NCBI GenBank assembly: GCA_017550685.1
Contig: JAFZOJ010000078.1
Span: 124,001-188,000, forward strand
Length of the DNA: 64,000 nt
Source of the DNA: Treponema sp.
GTDB taxonomy: Bacteria > Spirochaetota > Spirochaetia > Treponematales > Treponemataceae
Direction of reading: 5' to 3'
Shown here: positions 16,941 through 26,017 of the stretch, piece by piece
Numbering within the stretch: position 1 is the stretch's first letter
How the letters are laid out: each line of letters opens with the position of its first letter
Program-made: the position numbers and the translations under genes
The notes under the pieces: model-generated
Databases searched by the model: none
Told to the model about the DNA's origin: nothing
What the model saw: only the letters and a program-made list of their open reading frames with translations

Positions 16941-17564
16941 ATGCTTTTTCTGGCAATTTCAATCTTTACTTTAAATATTATTCTCTGGGTGGTTTTACTT
17001 ATCAGATTTAAAAATCTTTTTTCAACTGACAAGATTATTGAAAATACCCGCGAAAAAGTGAACAGAATTATAAAAGATGTAGATACCGCAACAGACCGTA
17101 ATACCTATCTTACAAAAGAAATGCAGAGAAGACTCGAAAAAGCAGTGCAGGACGCAGAAACAAGAATGGAGCTTTTTAATCAGGCTACAGAAAGATTACG
17201 TGATATGATTGCCGAGGCAGACAGAATTAATAAGGGTAGTGTGCCTGCGGCAAAGGTAAAATATGTAGAGAGTGAGATTGAGATGGAGCCGGAACGAGTG
17301 CGCGAGCCTGAGGTTGTGTCAGTGAAGGCACCGAAAAAACAGACAAAGCAGGAGACTTTGACAAAGCCTTCTTACAGCGATATGCCGCTTGTAATCAGTA
17401 AGATTTATCAGGATAAAGCTACCAGCGAAAAGATACAGGAAATTCAGAATGATAAATCCTTCTTGGTTCAGAAAAAACTTGACCAGGGAATGACCCCCGA
17501 AGAAATTGCCGCAAGTTTAAACTGTTCAATTACAGAAATTCAGTTTATAATAGATATGTTATAG
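16941..17564 (+). CDS. Single-pass membrane protein, DUF6115-like
   Basis: A 207-residue protein with one N-terminal membrane helix (about 2-22, FLAISIFTLNIILWVVLLI). A coiled-coil cytosolic region (about 35-95) and a basic/acidic linker follow. The C-terminal motif GMTPEEIAASLNCSITEIQFIIDML resembles a small helix-turn-helix. This layout is typical of DUF6115 proteins found beside flagellar genes, an assignment by resemblance only. It closes the flagellar operon and is followed immediately by the hairpin array. Confidence 0.65.
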   Translation: MLFLAISIFTLNIILWVVLLIRFKNLFSTDKIIENTREKVNRIIKDVDTATDRNTYLTKEMQRRLEKAVQDAETRMELFNQATERLRDMIAEADRINKGSVPAAKVKYVESEIEMEPERVREPEVVSVKAPKKQTKQETLTKPSYSDMPLVISKIYQDKATSEKIQEIQNDKSFLVQKKLDQGMTPEEIAASLNCSITEIQFIIDML

Positions 17565-17567
17565 ATT

Positions 17568-17731
17568 GTCGGGTCAAGCCCGACAATGACAAGAGTGTCA
17601 TTCCCGGGTCAAGCCCGACAATGACAAGAGTGTCATTCCCGGGTCAAGCCCGACAATGACAAGAGTGTCATTCCCGGATCAAGCCCGACAATGACAAGAG
17701 TGTCATTCCCGGGCTTGACCCGGGAATCTGT
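17568..17731. repeat. REP-like tandem array of 35-bp hairpin units
   Basis: A 35-bp unit beginning GGGTCAAGCCCGACAATGAC starts at 17571, 17606, 17641 and 17676 (the last with one change, GGATC), and is closed at 17711 by an inverted half-unit. Each unit yields two hairpins: TTGTCGGG-TCAAG-CCCGACAA (first copy) and AATGACA-AGAG-TGTCATT. The final ATTCCCGGG-CTTGA-CCCGGGAAT has a 9-bp stem. It fills the gap between the flagellar operon and galM and may act as terminator or mRNA stabiliser. The same hairpins occur singly at 23246 and 25910. Confidence 0.85.
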
Positions 17732-17751
17732 AAATAAGTGAGGTTTAATAT

Positions 17752-18813
17752 ATGGAAATTAAAAAACAAAAATGGGGAATCCTTTCGGACGGAACTAAGG
17801 TTCATCTTTATACAGTATCTAACGGCAATATGTCTTTTTCATGTACAGATTACGGCTGTACAATAACCAGTATAGTTTTAAATCAGAAGAATGGCAAAAA
17901 AACTGATGTAGTTCTCGGCTATTCAACTCTGGACGGCTTTATCAACGGCAACCTCTTCTTTGGTGCACTTGTAGGACGCTTTGCAAACAGAATCGGAAAA
18001 GCAAGTTTTACAATCGGAAAAACAGAATATCCACTGGACAAGAATGACGGACCAAACACACTTCACGGTGGTTTTAAAGGCTATCACAAGGAAATGTGGA
18101 AGGCCAAGACAATCAAAGAAAAGAATAAATACGGAATTAAATTTACCAGAACTTCTCCGGATGGAGAACAGGGCTTCCCTGGTAACTGCGATATAGAAGT
18201 AAGCTACCTTCTGGATGATAACAACAATCTTACCTGCTACTACACAGCTAAGACAGACAGGGCTACTCCAATCAATATTACAAACCATGCATATTTTAAT
18301 CTTGCAGGAAGCGGTAATATCGGCGAACACCTTATGCAGATGAATTCCACAAAACGTCTTGAAGTAAATGCCAAGCTTATTCCTACAGGCAAGCTCCTTG
18401 ACGTAAAGGGAACTCCATTTGATTTTACAAAGGAAAAGAAAATCGGCAAAGATATTAAACAGGTTGCACCGGGTTATGACCACTGTTATGTAACCGAAAT
18501 GTATAATCCTTCGGACAAGCAGTGCGGTCTGCCTCTGGATGACAAGGACCTTGTAGAATTCTGTACAGTACGCGAACCGGACAACGGAAACAAAATGAGT
18601 GTTTTCACAAATATGGAAGGCTGCCAGTTCTACACAGGAAACTTTGTAAAGGCAATAGGCAAAAACGGCCAGTTCTATCAGCCGCACGACGCCTTCTGTC
18701 TGGAAACCCAGTGCTTCCCTGATACACCAAACAAGGAAGACTGGCCAACCTGTATCCTCCAGCCAGGCCAGCTGATGAAAGCCAAAACTATTTATTCATT
18801 TGAAATTGGCTAA
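17752..18813 (+). CDS. galM: Aldose 1-epimerase (galactose mutarotase)
   Basis: A 353-residue cytosolic enzyme that interconverts the alpha and beta anomers of galactose or glucose. The beta-sandwich family signatures are present: LVGRFANRI, the substrate histidine in NTLHGGFKGYHKEMW, the catalytic histidine in INITNHAYFNLAG, and the catalytic glutamate in CLETQCFPDTPN. Length is normal. GTGAGG precedes the ATG. It is flanked by the hairpin array upstream and a terminator-like structure downstream, so it is probably transcribed alone or by read-through from the flagellar operon. Confidence 0.95.
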   Translation: MEIKKQKWGILSDGTKVHLYTVSNGNMSFSCTDYGCTITSIVLNQKNGKKTDVVLGYSTLDGFINGNLFFGALVGRFANRIGKASFTIGKTEYPLDKNDGPNTLHGGFKGYHKEMWKAKTIKEKNKYGIKFTRTSPDGEQGFPGNCDIEVSYLLDDNNNLTCYYTAKTDRATPINITNHAYFNLAGSGNIGEHLMQMNSTKRLEVNAKLIPTGKLLDVKGTPFDFTKEKKIGKDIKQVAPGYDHCYVTEMYNPSDKQCGLPLDDKDLVEFCTVREPDNGNKMSVFTNMEGCQFYTGNFVKAIGKNGQFYQPHDAFCLETQCFPDTPNKEDWPTCILQPGQLMKAKTIYSFEIG

Positions 18814-18820
18814 TGTGTAA

Positions 18821-18834
18821 GGCCGCTGGCGGCC
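18821..18834. repeat. GC-rich hairpin after galM
   Basis: GGCCGC-TG-GCGGCC is a perfect 6-bp stem seven bases after the galM stop. It has no T-run directly behind it. It may assist the terminator that follows. Confidence 0.5.
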
Positions 18835-18847
18835 GGTGTTTAATAGC

Positions 18848-18883
18848 AGACCGTTAAAAAAACGCACTGCGTTTTTTAGGTCT
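18848..18883 (+). terminator. Rho-independent-type terminator after galM
   Basis: AAAAAACGC (18857-18865), loop ACT, GCGTTTTTT (18869-18877) forms a perfect 9-bp stem. AGACC (18848-18852) and GGTCT (18879-18883) extend it across a small internal loop. The A- and T-runs sit within the stem, so it could stop transcription in either direction. It separates galM from the V-ATPase operon. Confidence 0.65.
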
Positions 18884-18931
18884 ACTTATCTGATTAAATA
18901 AAAAACATTCTAGAAAAGTAATTATTTTTAA

Positions 18932-18960
18932 TTGTAAATTCTCAAAATTCGGAGTATTAT
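18932..18960 (+). promoter_or_regulatory. Promoter of the V-ATPase operon
   Basis: TTGTAA (18932-18937), a 17-nt spacer and TATTAT (18955-18960) form a reasonable sigma-70 site. Transcription would start near 18967, with a leader of about 34 nt containing GTGAGG before the atpE ATG. Confidence 0.5.
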
Positions 18961-19000
18961 TATATATTATACTTTGGTTATTATTATGTGAGGTATTGTA

Positions 19001-19621
19001 ATGGATGTACAATTACAGGAACTGATTGATAAAATCAAGAAAGACGGCGTAACCGCAGCAGAAAAGGAATCTGCAAAGATAATTGCCGAAGCCAACAAAA
19101 AGGCAGAAGCTATTATAAAGGACGCCGAAGCAAAGGCTGAGCAGATCAAAAAAGATGCAAAAGCCGAAACAAACCGTATGCAGAAGGCGAGTGACGAAGC
19201 TATTGTTCAGGCTGGACGTAACATGCTCCTTTCATTTAAGGATTCGCTTGTTCAGGAACTGGACGGACTCATTCAGGCTGAAACAGCAAAGGCTCTTTCA
19301 AAAGATGCACTTAAAAAGCTTGTACCTGAAACAGTTAAGCTTTGGGCAAAGAATGCAGATGCATCAGAACTTTCCGTTCTTTTGAACGACAAAGATTTAA
19401 AAGCTCTGGAATCGTCTTTAACAACTGCACTTAAATCAGAAATTAAAAAAGGTCTCGAAATCAAACCGGATAAGACTCTTACTGCCGGCTTTAGAATCGG
19501 TGTTAAAAATGGTGCCGCATTCTACGACTATTCAGCAGAAAGTCTTGCCGAAATGTTTGCCGCTTATCTTAATCCAAAGGTTGCAGGCCTCATGAAGGTT
19601 GCTGCGAAGGAAGCAAAATAG
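19001..19621 (+). CDS. atpE: V-type ATPase subunit E (peripheral stalk)
   Basis: A 206-residue protein. The N-terminal half is a long alanine/lysine/glutamate-rich helix (about 5-75: KESAKIIAEANKKAEAIIKD and onward), and the C-terminal half is a small globular domain. That is the standard subunit E design, forming the stator stalk that holds the A3B3 head. No separate subunit G/H gene, which normally pairs with E, is seen in the operon. The 3' end overlaps the next gene by one base. Confidence 0.88.
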   Translation: MDVQLQELIDKIKKDGVTAAEKESAKIIAEANKKAEAIIKDAEAKAEQIKKDAKAETNRMQKASDEAIVQAGRNMLLSFKDSLVQELDGLIQAETAKALSKDALKKLVPETVKLWAKNADASELSVLLNDKDLKALESSLTTALKSEIKKGLEIKPDKTLTAGFRIGVKNGAAFYDYSAESLAEMFAAYLNPKVAGLMKVAAKEAK

Positions 19622-20160
19622 TGGCATATTATTATCTGGTTTCACAGTTACCAAACATCTCTGCAGGCGAAAGCAAGGCAAATCTTCCCTTGAACACAGT
19701 TCAATTCCGCGAAGTTGCTTCTCGTTTTATTTCGCCAAAGGAAAAAACTGTACTCGAAGGACTTTCATTAGTTCCACCTCTGGAGCTTAGTTCAACGGGT
19801 TCTAAATTCCTAGATGTCTGGTACGAAAAAGAAAGAAACCTGCGATGTGCACTTGCTCAGATTCGTGCTCAAAAAATGAAGAAGGATAGTTTTCCTCTTC
19901 CAGCCGGCTGTACTGCAGATATTATTTCTGCGGCTCGTACCGCTGTTGGTATGGATAGTCCTTTAAGTGCCGAGCAGTTTCTTTATGAGTACAGGTTACG
20001 CCTGCTAGATGATCTGCGTCCGCTGGATGCATTTTCTATTGATGCGGTGTACGCCTATGGCCTCCGTCTTATGCTTGTAGAACGCATGCGTAAGTTTGAG
20101 GTTGAAAACGGTAAGACATCTTATCACGAGATTTACGATACGATTTTAAGTAATGAATGA
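19621..20160 (+). CDS. DUF2764 family V-ATPase-associated protein
   Basis: A 179-residue protein with GTG start sharing one base with the atpE stop. It opens MAYYYLVSQLPNIS and is mostly helical and charged. DUF2764 proteins are known from V-ATPase operons of spirochaetes and Bacteroidetes, in the slot where archaeal operons have subunit C. The Y-Y-Y-L-V-S-x-L-P start is characteristic. I infer a role as a shortened stand-in for subunit C/d, coupling rotor and head; this is not established from the sequence alone. Confidence 0.75.
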   Translation: MAYYYLVSQLPNISAGESKANLPLNTVQFREVASRFISPKEKTVLEGLSLVPPLELSSTGSKFLDVWYEKERNLRCALAQIRAQKMKKDSFPLPAGCTADIISAARTAVGMDSPLSAEQFLYEYRLRLLDDLRPLDAFSIDAVYAYGLRLMLVERMRKFEVENGKTSYHEIYDTILSNE

Positions 20161-20169
20161 GGTTGATTA

Positions 20170-21939
20170 ATGACTGATACAAAAGCAAAAGTAGTCGGCA
20201 TCAACGGAAACATGGTCACAATTGAATTTACAGGCTCTGTTTCCATGAACGAAGTAGGCTACGTAAATGTAGACGGAAAGAAGCTCCGTGGTGAAGTTAT
20301 CCGTATTCGCGGAAACAAAGCCCAGATGCAGATTTTCGAAATGACACAGGGAATTAAGGCCGGTGACAAGGTAGATTTAGTCGGTGACCTTCTTTGTGCA
20401 GAATTAGGACCAGGACTTCTTGGACAGACCTTTGATGGTTTGCAGAACCCGCTTCCGCTTGTTGCAGAAAAAGCAGGCTTCTTCCTTGAGCGTGGTGTTT
20501 ATGTAGATTCACTCCCACGTGATAAAAAATGGGAATGGACTCCAACAGTAAAGGTTGGAGATAAAGTTCTTCGCGGTGACCCGATCGGTTCTGTTCCGGA
20601 AGGACCTTTTACACATAAGATTCTTGTTCCGTTTGATCTTCTTGGAATGTACACAGTAAAGAAGATTGAAAAGAAAGGAAAATTTACAATAGAAGATATA
20701 ATCTGTGTAGTAACAGACGAAAAGGGCAAAGACCACAAGCTTAAGATGGCATTCAAGTGGCCTGTAAAACGTGCCGTAGACTGTTATGCAGAACGCCTTG
20801 CTCCAAGTGAGCCAATGGTAACTCAGGTTCGTCTTATCGATACATTCTATCCTGTTTCTAAGGGTGGTACCTATTGTATCCCTGGACCTTTCGGTGCAGG
20901 TAAGACAGTACTTCAGCACACAACATCACGTAACGCAGACGTTGATATCGTAATCATCGCTGCCTGTGGTGAACGTGCGGGTGAAGTTGTAGAAACAATT
21001 AAAGAGTTCCCGGAATTGAAAGACCCTCGTACAGGCCGTTCACTTATGGAACGAACAATCATCATTTGTAACACATCTTCTATGCCTGTTGCTTCACGCG
21101 AAGCTTCGGTTTATACATCTGTTACACTTGCTGAATATTACCGCCAGATGGGCTTGCATGTATTGCTGCTTGCAGACTCAACTTCTCGTTGGGCACAGGC
21201 ACTTCGTGAAATGTCTGGCCGATTGGAAGAGATTCCTGGAGAAGAAGCATTCCCTGCTTACCTCGAATCTTATATCGCAGCCTTTTATGAACGTGCAGGT
21301 ATCGTAAAGCTCCGCGACGGAAACGTAGGTTCTGTAACAATTGGTGGTACAGTATCTCCTGCCGGTGGTAACTTTGAAGAGCCTGTAACTCAGGCAACGC
21401 TGAAAGTAGTAGGTGCCTTCCACGGACTTAGCCGTGAACGTTCAGATGCTCGTAAGTATCCTGCAATTGACCCAATTATTTCCTGGTCAAAATATAAATC
21501 AGTTATCCGTGAAGACTGGGTAGCTTATGCACGCAAAGTTTATCTTAGCGGTGTAGAAGTAAACCAGATGATGAAGGTAGTTGGTGAAGAAGGTACAACA
21601 ACCGAAGATTACATCGAATACCTCAAGAGCGAATTCCTTGATGCAGTTTATATGCAGCAGAACTCTTTCGATGAAATTGATGCTGCTGTAAGTCCTGAAC
21701 GTCAGCGCTATGTATTTGCAAGAGTACTTAAAGTACTTGGTTCAGATTTCGAACTCGAAGATAAAGATACAGCACGTAACTTCTTTAACCAGATGCGTCA
21801 GAAGTTTATTGACTGGAACTATTCTGAATGGAACAGTGACAAGTTCAAAAAGGCCGAAAAAGATATCGAAGCTCACTATGCTTCTGCCAGCGGAAAAATA
21901 CGCGAAGAAGTTAAAGCTATGATTAAGGATGGTGAATAA
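20170..21939 (+). CDS. atpA: V-type ATPase catalytic subunit A
   Basis: A 589-residue catalytic subunit of the A3B3 head. P-loop [16 protein letters not shown] lies at about 238-253, preceded by the long non-homologous insertion (about 115-190) that distinguishes V/A-type A subunits from F1 beta. Also present are [10 protein letters not shown], the Walker B region [30 protein letters not shown], and the C-terminal helical domain. Length is normal. Direction (ATP synthesis or ion pumping) cannot be read from sequence. Confidence 0.97.
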   Translation: MTDTKAKVVGINGNMVTIEFTGSVSMNEVGYVNVDGKKLRGEVIRIRGNKAQMQIFEMTQGIKAGDKVDLVGDLLCAELGPGLLGQTFDGLQNPLPLVAEKAGFFLERGVYVDSLPRDKKWEWTPTVKVGDKVLRGDPIGSVPEGPFTHKILVPFDLLGMYTVKKIEKKGKFTIEDIICVVTDEKGKDHKLKMAFKWPVKRAVDCYAERLAPSEPMVTQVRLIDTFYPVSKGGTYCIPGPFGAGKTVLQHTTSRNADVDIVIIAACGERAGEVVETIKEFPELKDPRTGRSLMERTIIICNTSSMPVASREASVYTSVTLAEYYRQMGLHVLLLADSTSRWAQALREMSGRLEEIPGEEAFPAYLESYIAAFYERAGIVKLRDGNVGSVTIGGTVSPAGGNFEEPVTQATLKVVGAFHGLSRERSDARKYPAIDPIISWSKYKSVIREDWVAYARKVYLSGVEVNQMMKVVGEEGTTTEDYIEYLKSEFLDAVYMQQNSFDEIDAAVSPERQRYVFARVLKVLGSDFELEDKDTARNFFNQMRQKFIDWNYSEWNSDKFKKAEKDIEAHYASASGKIREEVKAMIKDGE

Positions 21940-21941
21940 TT

Positions 21942-23237
21942 ATGAACAAAGTTTATAGTAAGATAGAATCCATCGTCGGAAGCGTTATCACTGTAAAGGC
22001 AACTGGTGTTGCTTATGGTGAGCTTGCGGAAATTGAAACACGCTTTGGTAAGTCTCTTGCCGAAGTAAATAAAATTGAAGGTGAAGTAGTAAGTCTTCAG
22101 GTATTTGCCGGAGGACGAGGTATTTCTACAGGTGACCACATCAAGTTCCTGGGACATCAGATGGAAGTTTCTTTCTCTGATGATTTACTTGGACGAATCT
22201 TTAACGGTTCTGCTCAGCCTCGTGATAATGGTCCAGCTCTTACAGATTGCCTTGTTACAATTGGAGGACCTTCTGTAAACCCTTCAAAACGTATTATGGC
22301 ACGCCGTATGATTCGTACCGGTATCCCGATGATTGATATGTTCAATACCCTGGTTGTTTCTCAGAAATTGCCTATTTTCTCTATTTCCGGTGAACCTTAT
22401 AACCAGCTGCTTGCACGCATTGCCATGCAGGCCGAAGTTGACGTAATCGTTCTTGGTGGTATGGGTCTTAAGTACGACGATTACCTTTACTTCAAAAAGA
22501 CACTGGAAGACGGTGGCGCTTTAAGCAAGACAGTAATGTTCATGCACACAGCTGCTGACCCTACAGTAGAATGTCAGAAGATTCCGGACCTTTCTCTTGC
22601 AGTTGCAGAACAGTTTGCACTTAAAGGAAAGGACGTTCTTGTACTTCTTACCGATATGACAAACTTTGCAGACTCAATGAAGGAAATTGCCATTACACAG
22701 GAACAGGTTCCTTCTAACCGAGGTTATCCTGGAGACTTGTATTCACAGCTTGCAGCCCGCTACGAAAAAGCCGTAGACTTTGATAGTGCAGGTTCTGTAA
22801 CAATTCTTGCAGTAACAACAATGCCTGGTGATGACGTTACTCACCCGGTACCTGATAACACCGGATATATTACCGAAGGTCAGTACTACCTTAAGGGTGG
22901 ACGTATTGAGCCGTTCGGTTCTCTTTCACGTCTTAAGCAGAACGTAAACGGAACAACCCGTTCAGACCACCGTGCACTCATGGATGGTATGATTCGTCTT
23001 TATTCAAACTACAAGGATACACTCGAAAAGAAATCTATGGGTTTCAATATGAGTAAGTGGGATGATAAGCTCCTTGTTTACGGAAAGATGTTTGAAGACG
23101 GAATGATGGATCTTTCAAAGAATATTTCTCTGGAAGATGCACTTGACCTTGGATGGAAGATTCTTGCCGACTGTTTTGAGCCAGAAGAAACCGGTCTTAA
23201 GTCATCTTTGATTGAAGAATACTGGCCTAAGAAGTAG
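21942..23237 (+). CDS. atpB: V-type ATPase regulatory subunit B
   Basis: A 431-residue non-catalytic head subunit. It has the fold of subunit A but no P-loop; the equivalent stretch reads [37 protein letters not shown] and the [14 protein letters not shown] segment are typical of V/A-ATPase B. It begins two bases after atpA. It is followed by a hairpin pair (23246-23310) before atpD. Confidence 0.96.
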   Translation: MNKVYSKIESIVGSVITVKATGVAYGELAEIETRFGKSLAEVNKIEGEVVSLQVFAGGRGISTGDHIKFLGHQMEVSFSDDLLGRIFNGSAQPRDNGPALTDCLVTIGGPSVNPSKRIMARRMIRTGIPMIDMFNTLVVSQKLPIFSISGEPYNQLLARIAMQAEVDVIVLGGMGLKYDDYLYFKKTLEDGGALSKTVMFMHTAADPTVECQKIPDLSLAVAEQFALKGKDVLVLLTDMTNFADSMKEIAITQEQVPSNRGYPGDLYSQLAARYEKAVDFDSAGSVTILAVTTMPGDDVTHPVPDNTGYITEGQYYLKGGRIEPFGSLSRLKQNVNGTTRSDHRALMDGMIRLYSNYKDTLEKKSMGFNMSKWDDKLLVYGKMFEDGMMDLSKNISLEDALDLGWKILADCFEPEETGLKSSLIEEYWPKK

Positions 23238-23245
23238 TGCTAAAC

Positions 23246-23310
23246 TGTCATTGCCGTGCTTGACACGGCAATCTATAAAAAGATTATCGGGTCAAGCCCG
23301 ATAATGACAT
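23246..23310. repeat. Inverted pair of REP-like hairpins inside the V-ATPase operon
   Basis: First hairpin TTGCCGTG-CTTGA-CACGGCAA, then about 12 bases including TATAAAAAG, then ATTATCGGG-TCAAG-CCCGATAAT. The loops CTTGA and TCAAG are reverse complements. Compared with the copies at 17568 and 25910, stem bases differ on both sides in a pairing-preserving way. Sits between atpB and atpD. Confidence 0.8.
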
Positions 23311-23321
23311 GGAGATATTAA

Positions 23322-23945
23322 ATGGCAAAGATTAAGCTGACAAAAAATGAGCTCAAGGTACAGAAAGATGCGCTTAAAATGTATAACCGCTATCTTCCAA
23401 CCCTTATGCTCAAAAAACAGCAGCTTCAGACAGAAATCCGCACTATAGATGCCAAGGCCAAGGAAGTACGTGCCGCACGCGTTGCACTCGAAAAGGAATT
23501 TGAACAGTGGATCAGCGTATTCGGTGAACGGGAAGCGTTTACTCCGGATATGGTAACTGTAAAAAATATCAAGAAGGGTGTGGGCAACATTGCCGGTGTA
23601 ACAATTCCGGTATATGAAGGCGCCGACTTTGGCCGTGGGGATTACGACCTTTATAAGACTCCGCTTTGGATTGATATGGCAGCAGACAGAATGGAAAAAG
23701 CTCTGTCGCTCGACCTTGAAGCAGAGGTTCTGGACGAGCAGGTAAGACTGCTTAGTCAGGAGCTTCGCACAACAACACAGCGTGTAAATCTTTTTGAAAA
23801 GGTTAAGATTCCTGAAACAAAGGCCAATATCAAAAAAATTACCGTTTATCTTGGTGATGAACAGGTAGCGGCCGTTGTACGCAGTAAGATTTCTAAGAAA
23901 AAGCTGCAGGCAAAAATTGACGAAGAACAGGAGGCTGGCAAATGA
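23322..23945 (+). CDS. atpD: V-type ATPase subunit D (central rotor shaft)
   Basis: A 207-residue, almost wholly helical protein. The N-terminal helix MAKIKLTKNELKVQKDALKM and the C-terminal helix form the antiparallel coiled coil that turns inside the head. The N-terminus matches the subunit D pattern K-x-x-x-T-K-x-E-L-x-x-x-K. It is preceded by TGGAGA and overlaps atpI by 4 nt (ATGA). No subunit F, its usual partner, is visible nearby. Confidence 0.92.
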   Translation: MAKIKLTKNELKVQKDALKMYNRYLPTLMLKKQQLQTEIRTIDAKAKEVRAARVALEKEFEQWISVFGEREAFTPDMVTVKNIKKGVGNIAGVTIPVYEGADFGRGDYDLYKTPLWIDMAADRMEKALSLDLEAEVLDEQVRLLSQELRTTTQRVNLFEKVKIPETKANIKKITVYLGDEQVAAVVRSKISKKKLQAKIDEEQEAGK

Positions 23946-25909
23946 TTGAACCAATGAAAAAAGTCTCTGTAGTTCTTTTGAATAGAGATAAAGAAGAAGC
24001 ACTTAAATCATTAAGAAAGATTGGTCTTGTTCATCTTGAAAAACTTGAAGGATCAAGCGAAAAACTTAATGCATTTAAGGAATATACTTCTAATGCAATA
24101 GTTTCTGAAAGTATCTTGGGCGAAATTAAGCTTGATAAAAAAGCTAAAAAGCAGAAGATTACTTTGGAAGACTCTAAGGTTGTCGAACTTTGTAGACAGG
24201 TTGTAGTTAAATCCGAGCGCAAAAAGCAGCTTATGGAAGAAATTTCAGCCGATACTACTGAGCTTGACCGCTTTACAGAATGGGGCAGCGTTAGTCTTGA
24301 AGATATAGAATTCCTTAAAGAAAAAGGAATCCTTATCGCAATGTACGAAATTGCCGCAGACAAATACAGCCAGATTGATTCAGAAATTCAGACAATTCTT
24401 GTAAACAATGACAAGAAAACTGTCCGCTTTTTGATTACAGGCTGTGAATCAAGACCAGAAAAGCTTTTGCCGGAAGCCTTTGAAGTTCCTCTTCCAAGAA
24501 TGTCTACGACTGCATTGGAAAAAGAAATTAAGAAGGATGAAGACGAAATTAAAGACATAGAAAGATTCTATGTTGAAAATGCAAAATATGTTCCTGCAAT
24601 TGCGGCTTTCCGTAAGAATCTTGAATCTGACATTGAGTTTGAAAACGTAAATGCCGGAATGGAATCTGAAAAGCAGGGTACAGAAAATGATCTTGCATGG
24701 ATAAGCGGTTATGTTCCTGCTGCAGACCTTGAAGAATTTAAAAAGGCCTGTGCTCAGAATCAGTGGGCTGTTGCTTATGCAGATCCTGAAGATGAAGATA
24801 CAGAGGTTCCTACAAAGCTTAAGAACAATAAGTTTGTAAGCCTTATTTATCCACTTACAGACTTTTTGGGTACAGTACCGGGATATCACGAATATGATAT
24901 CAGCGGCTGGTTCTTACTGTTCTTTACAATCTTCTTTGGAATGATTTTTGGAGACGGTGGATACGGTGCTCTTGTTGCTGTTGTAATTCTTTTACTGATG
25001 CTTAAAACAAAGCTTTCGGGAAAGAAGGTACCTGCAGCATACGGACTGTTCCTGCTTGTTTCCCTGGCAACTGTTGTATGGGGTATGGTTACATGTACAT
25101 GGTTTGGTATTTCGGCAGAAAGACTTCCTGAATGGCTTGTAAACCTTTCTATACCGCAGATTTCCAGTGCATTTGAAAAGAATCTGGACGGATCCGACAG
25201 AATCTGGAATGTGCCTTGGATTAATGATCCATCAATTGGTCTTACAAAGAACCAGTTCCAGCAGATTTTCTGTTTTGCTCTTGCTCTTGTACAGCTTTCG
25301 GTTGCACATATCAAGGCCGGAATCAGAAATATCAGGGAAAAGAAAGGATTAAAGGTTCTTGGAGATCTGGGTTCAATTTTGCAGCTTGTAGGTTTGTTCT
25401 GGATTGTACTTGCCATGGTTGTAAATAGCCAGGTTTTCCAGATGCTTGGAAATATCGGTCCTGTACCGGTTGGAAAGATTGAAATTAGCCTGATTGCCAT
25501 TGGTTTTGCTATGAGCTTTATCTTTGCAAATTACGAAGGCAATATAGGACAGTCAATTCTTGAAAGCTGTAAGAATATAATTTCGGTTGTATTGGGAATT
25601 GTAAACGTATTCAGTGATATTGTTTCTTACATCCGTCTTTGGGCGGTAGGACTTGCAGGTGCTGCAATTTCGGGAACAGTAAATCAGCTTGCGTCAGGCA
25701 TTGCCAATAATCCGGAGGTTGGATCTATAATTGCACATGCATTAATCTTTGTTGCAGTTATAGCCCTGCTTGCGTTCGGACATGGATTAAACATGATTTT
25801 GAACGTTCTTTCAGTTATCGTTCATGGTGTACGTTTGAATACTTTGGAATTCTGTACACACATTGGAATGAGCTGGAGTGGTGTAAAGTATTCACCATTC
25901 AAAGAGTAA
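23942..25909 (+). CDS. atpI: V-type ATPase subunit I (a-subunit)
   Basis: A 655-residue membrane subunit carrying the ion half-channels. The N-terminal cytosolic half (about 1-320) is charged and helical and ties to the peripheral stalk. The C-terminal half has about seven to eight membrane segments, beginning at DISGWFLLFFTIFFGMIFGD. The essential arginine is seen in DIVSYIRLWAVGLAGAAIS (about residues 559-577). The final segments have LAFGHGLNMILNVLSVIVHGVRLNTLEF. Length is normal for bacterial subunit I. Confidence 0.95.
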   Translation: MIEPMKKVSVVLLNRDKEEALKSLRKIGLVHLEKLEGSSEKLNAFKEYTSNAIVSESILGEIKLDKKAKKQKITLEDSKVVELCRQVVVKSERKKQLMEEISADTTELDRFTEWGSVSLEDIEFLKEKGILIAMYEIAADKYSQIDSEIQTILVNNDKKTVRFLITGCESRPEKLLPEAFEVPLPRMSTTALEKEIKKDEDEIKDIERFYVENAKYVPAIAAFRKNLESDIEFENVNAGMESEKQGTENDLAWISGYVPAADLEEFKKACAQNQWAVAYADPEDEDTEVPTKLKNNKFVSLIYPLTDFLGTVPGYHEYDISGWFLLFFTIFFGMIFGDGGYGALVAVVILLLMLKTKLSGKKVPAAYGLFLLVSLATVVWGMVTCTWFGISAERLPEWLVNLSIPQISSAFEKNLDGSDRIWNVPWINDPSIGLTKNQFQQIFCFALALVQLSVAHIKAGIRNIREKKGLKVLGDLGSILQLVGLFWIVLAMVVNSQVFQMLGNIGPVPVGKIEISLIAIGFAMSFIFANYEGNIGQSILESCKNIISVVLGIVNVFSDIVSYIRLWAVGLAGAAISGTVNQLASGIANNPEVGSIIAHALIFVAVIALLAFGHGLNMILNVLSVIVHGVRLNTLEFCTHIGMSWSGVKYSPFKE

Positions 25910-25972
25910 TGTCATTCCCGTGCTTGACACGGGAATCATATAAAAAGATTGTCGGGTCAAGCCTGACAATAA
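25910..25972. repeat. Inverted pair of REP-like hairpins before atpK
   Basis: ATTCCCGTG-CTTGA-CACGGGAAT, then CATATAAAAAG, then ATTGTCGGG-TCAAG-CCTGACAAT (one T/G pair). Same head-to-head design and complementary loops as at 23246-23310. It separates atpI from the proteolipid gene, whose product is needed in many copies, so it could protect or release a distinct atpK mRNA end. Confidence 0.8.
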
Positions 25973-26017
25973 CAAAAATTTGTTAATATACCTGATAAAG
26001 GTTAAAGGAGAATAATT

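Noticed and set aside
17568-17731. CRISPR array
   Set aside because: The 35-bp units are directly tandem with no unique spacers and each contains hairpins; there are no cas genes.
17923-18687. Long minus-strand frame opposite galM
   Set aside because: Antisense shadow of galM; composition is not protein-like and there is no ribosome site.
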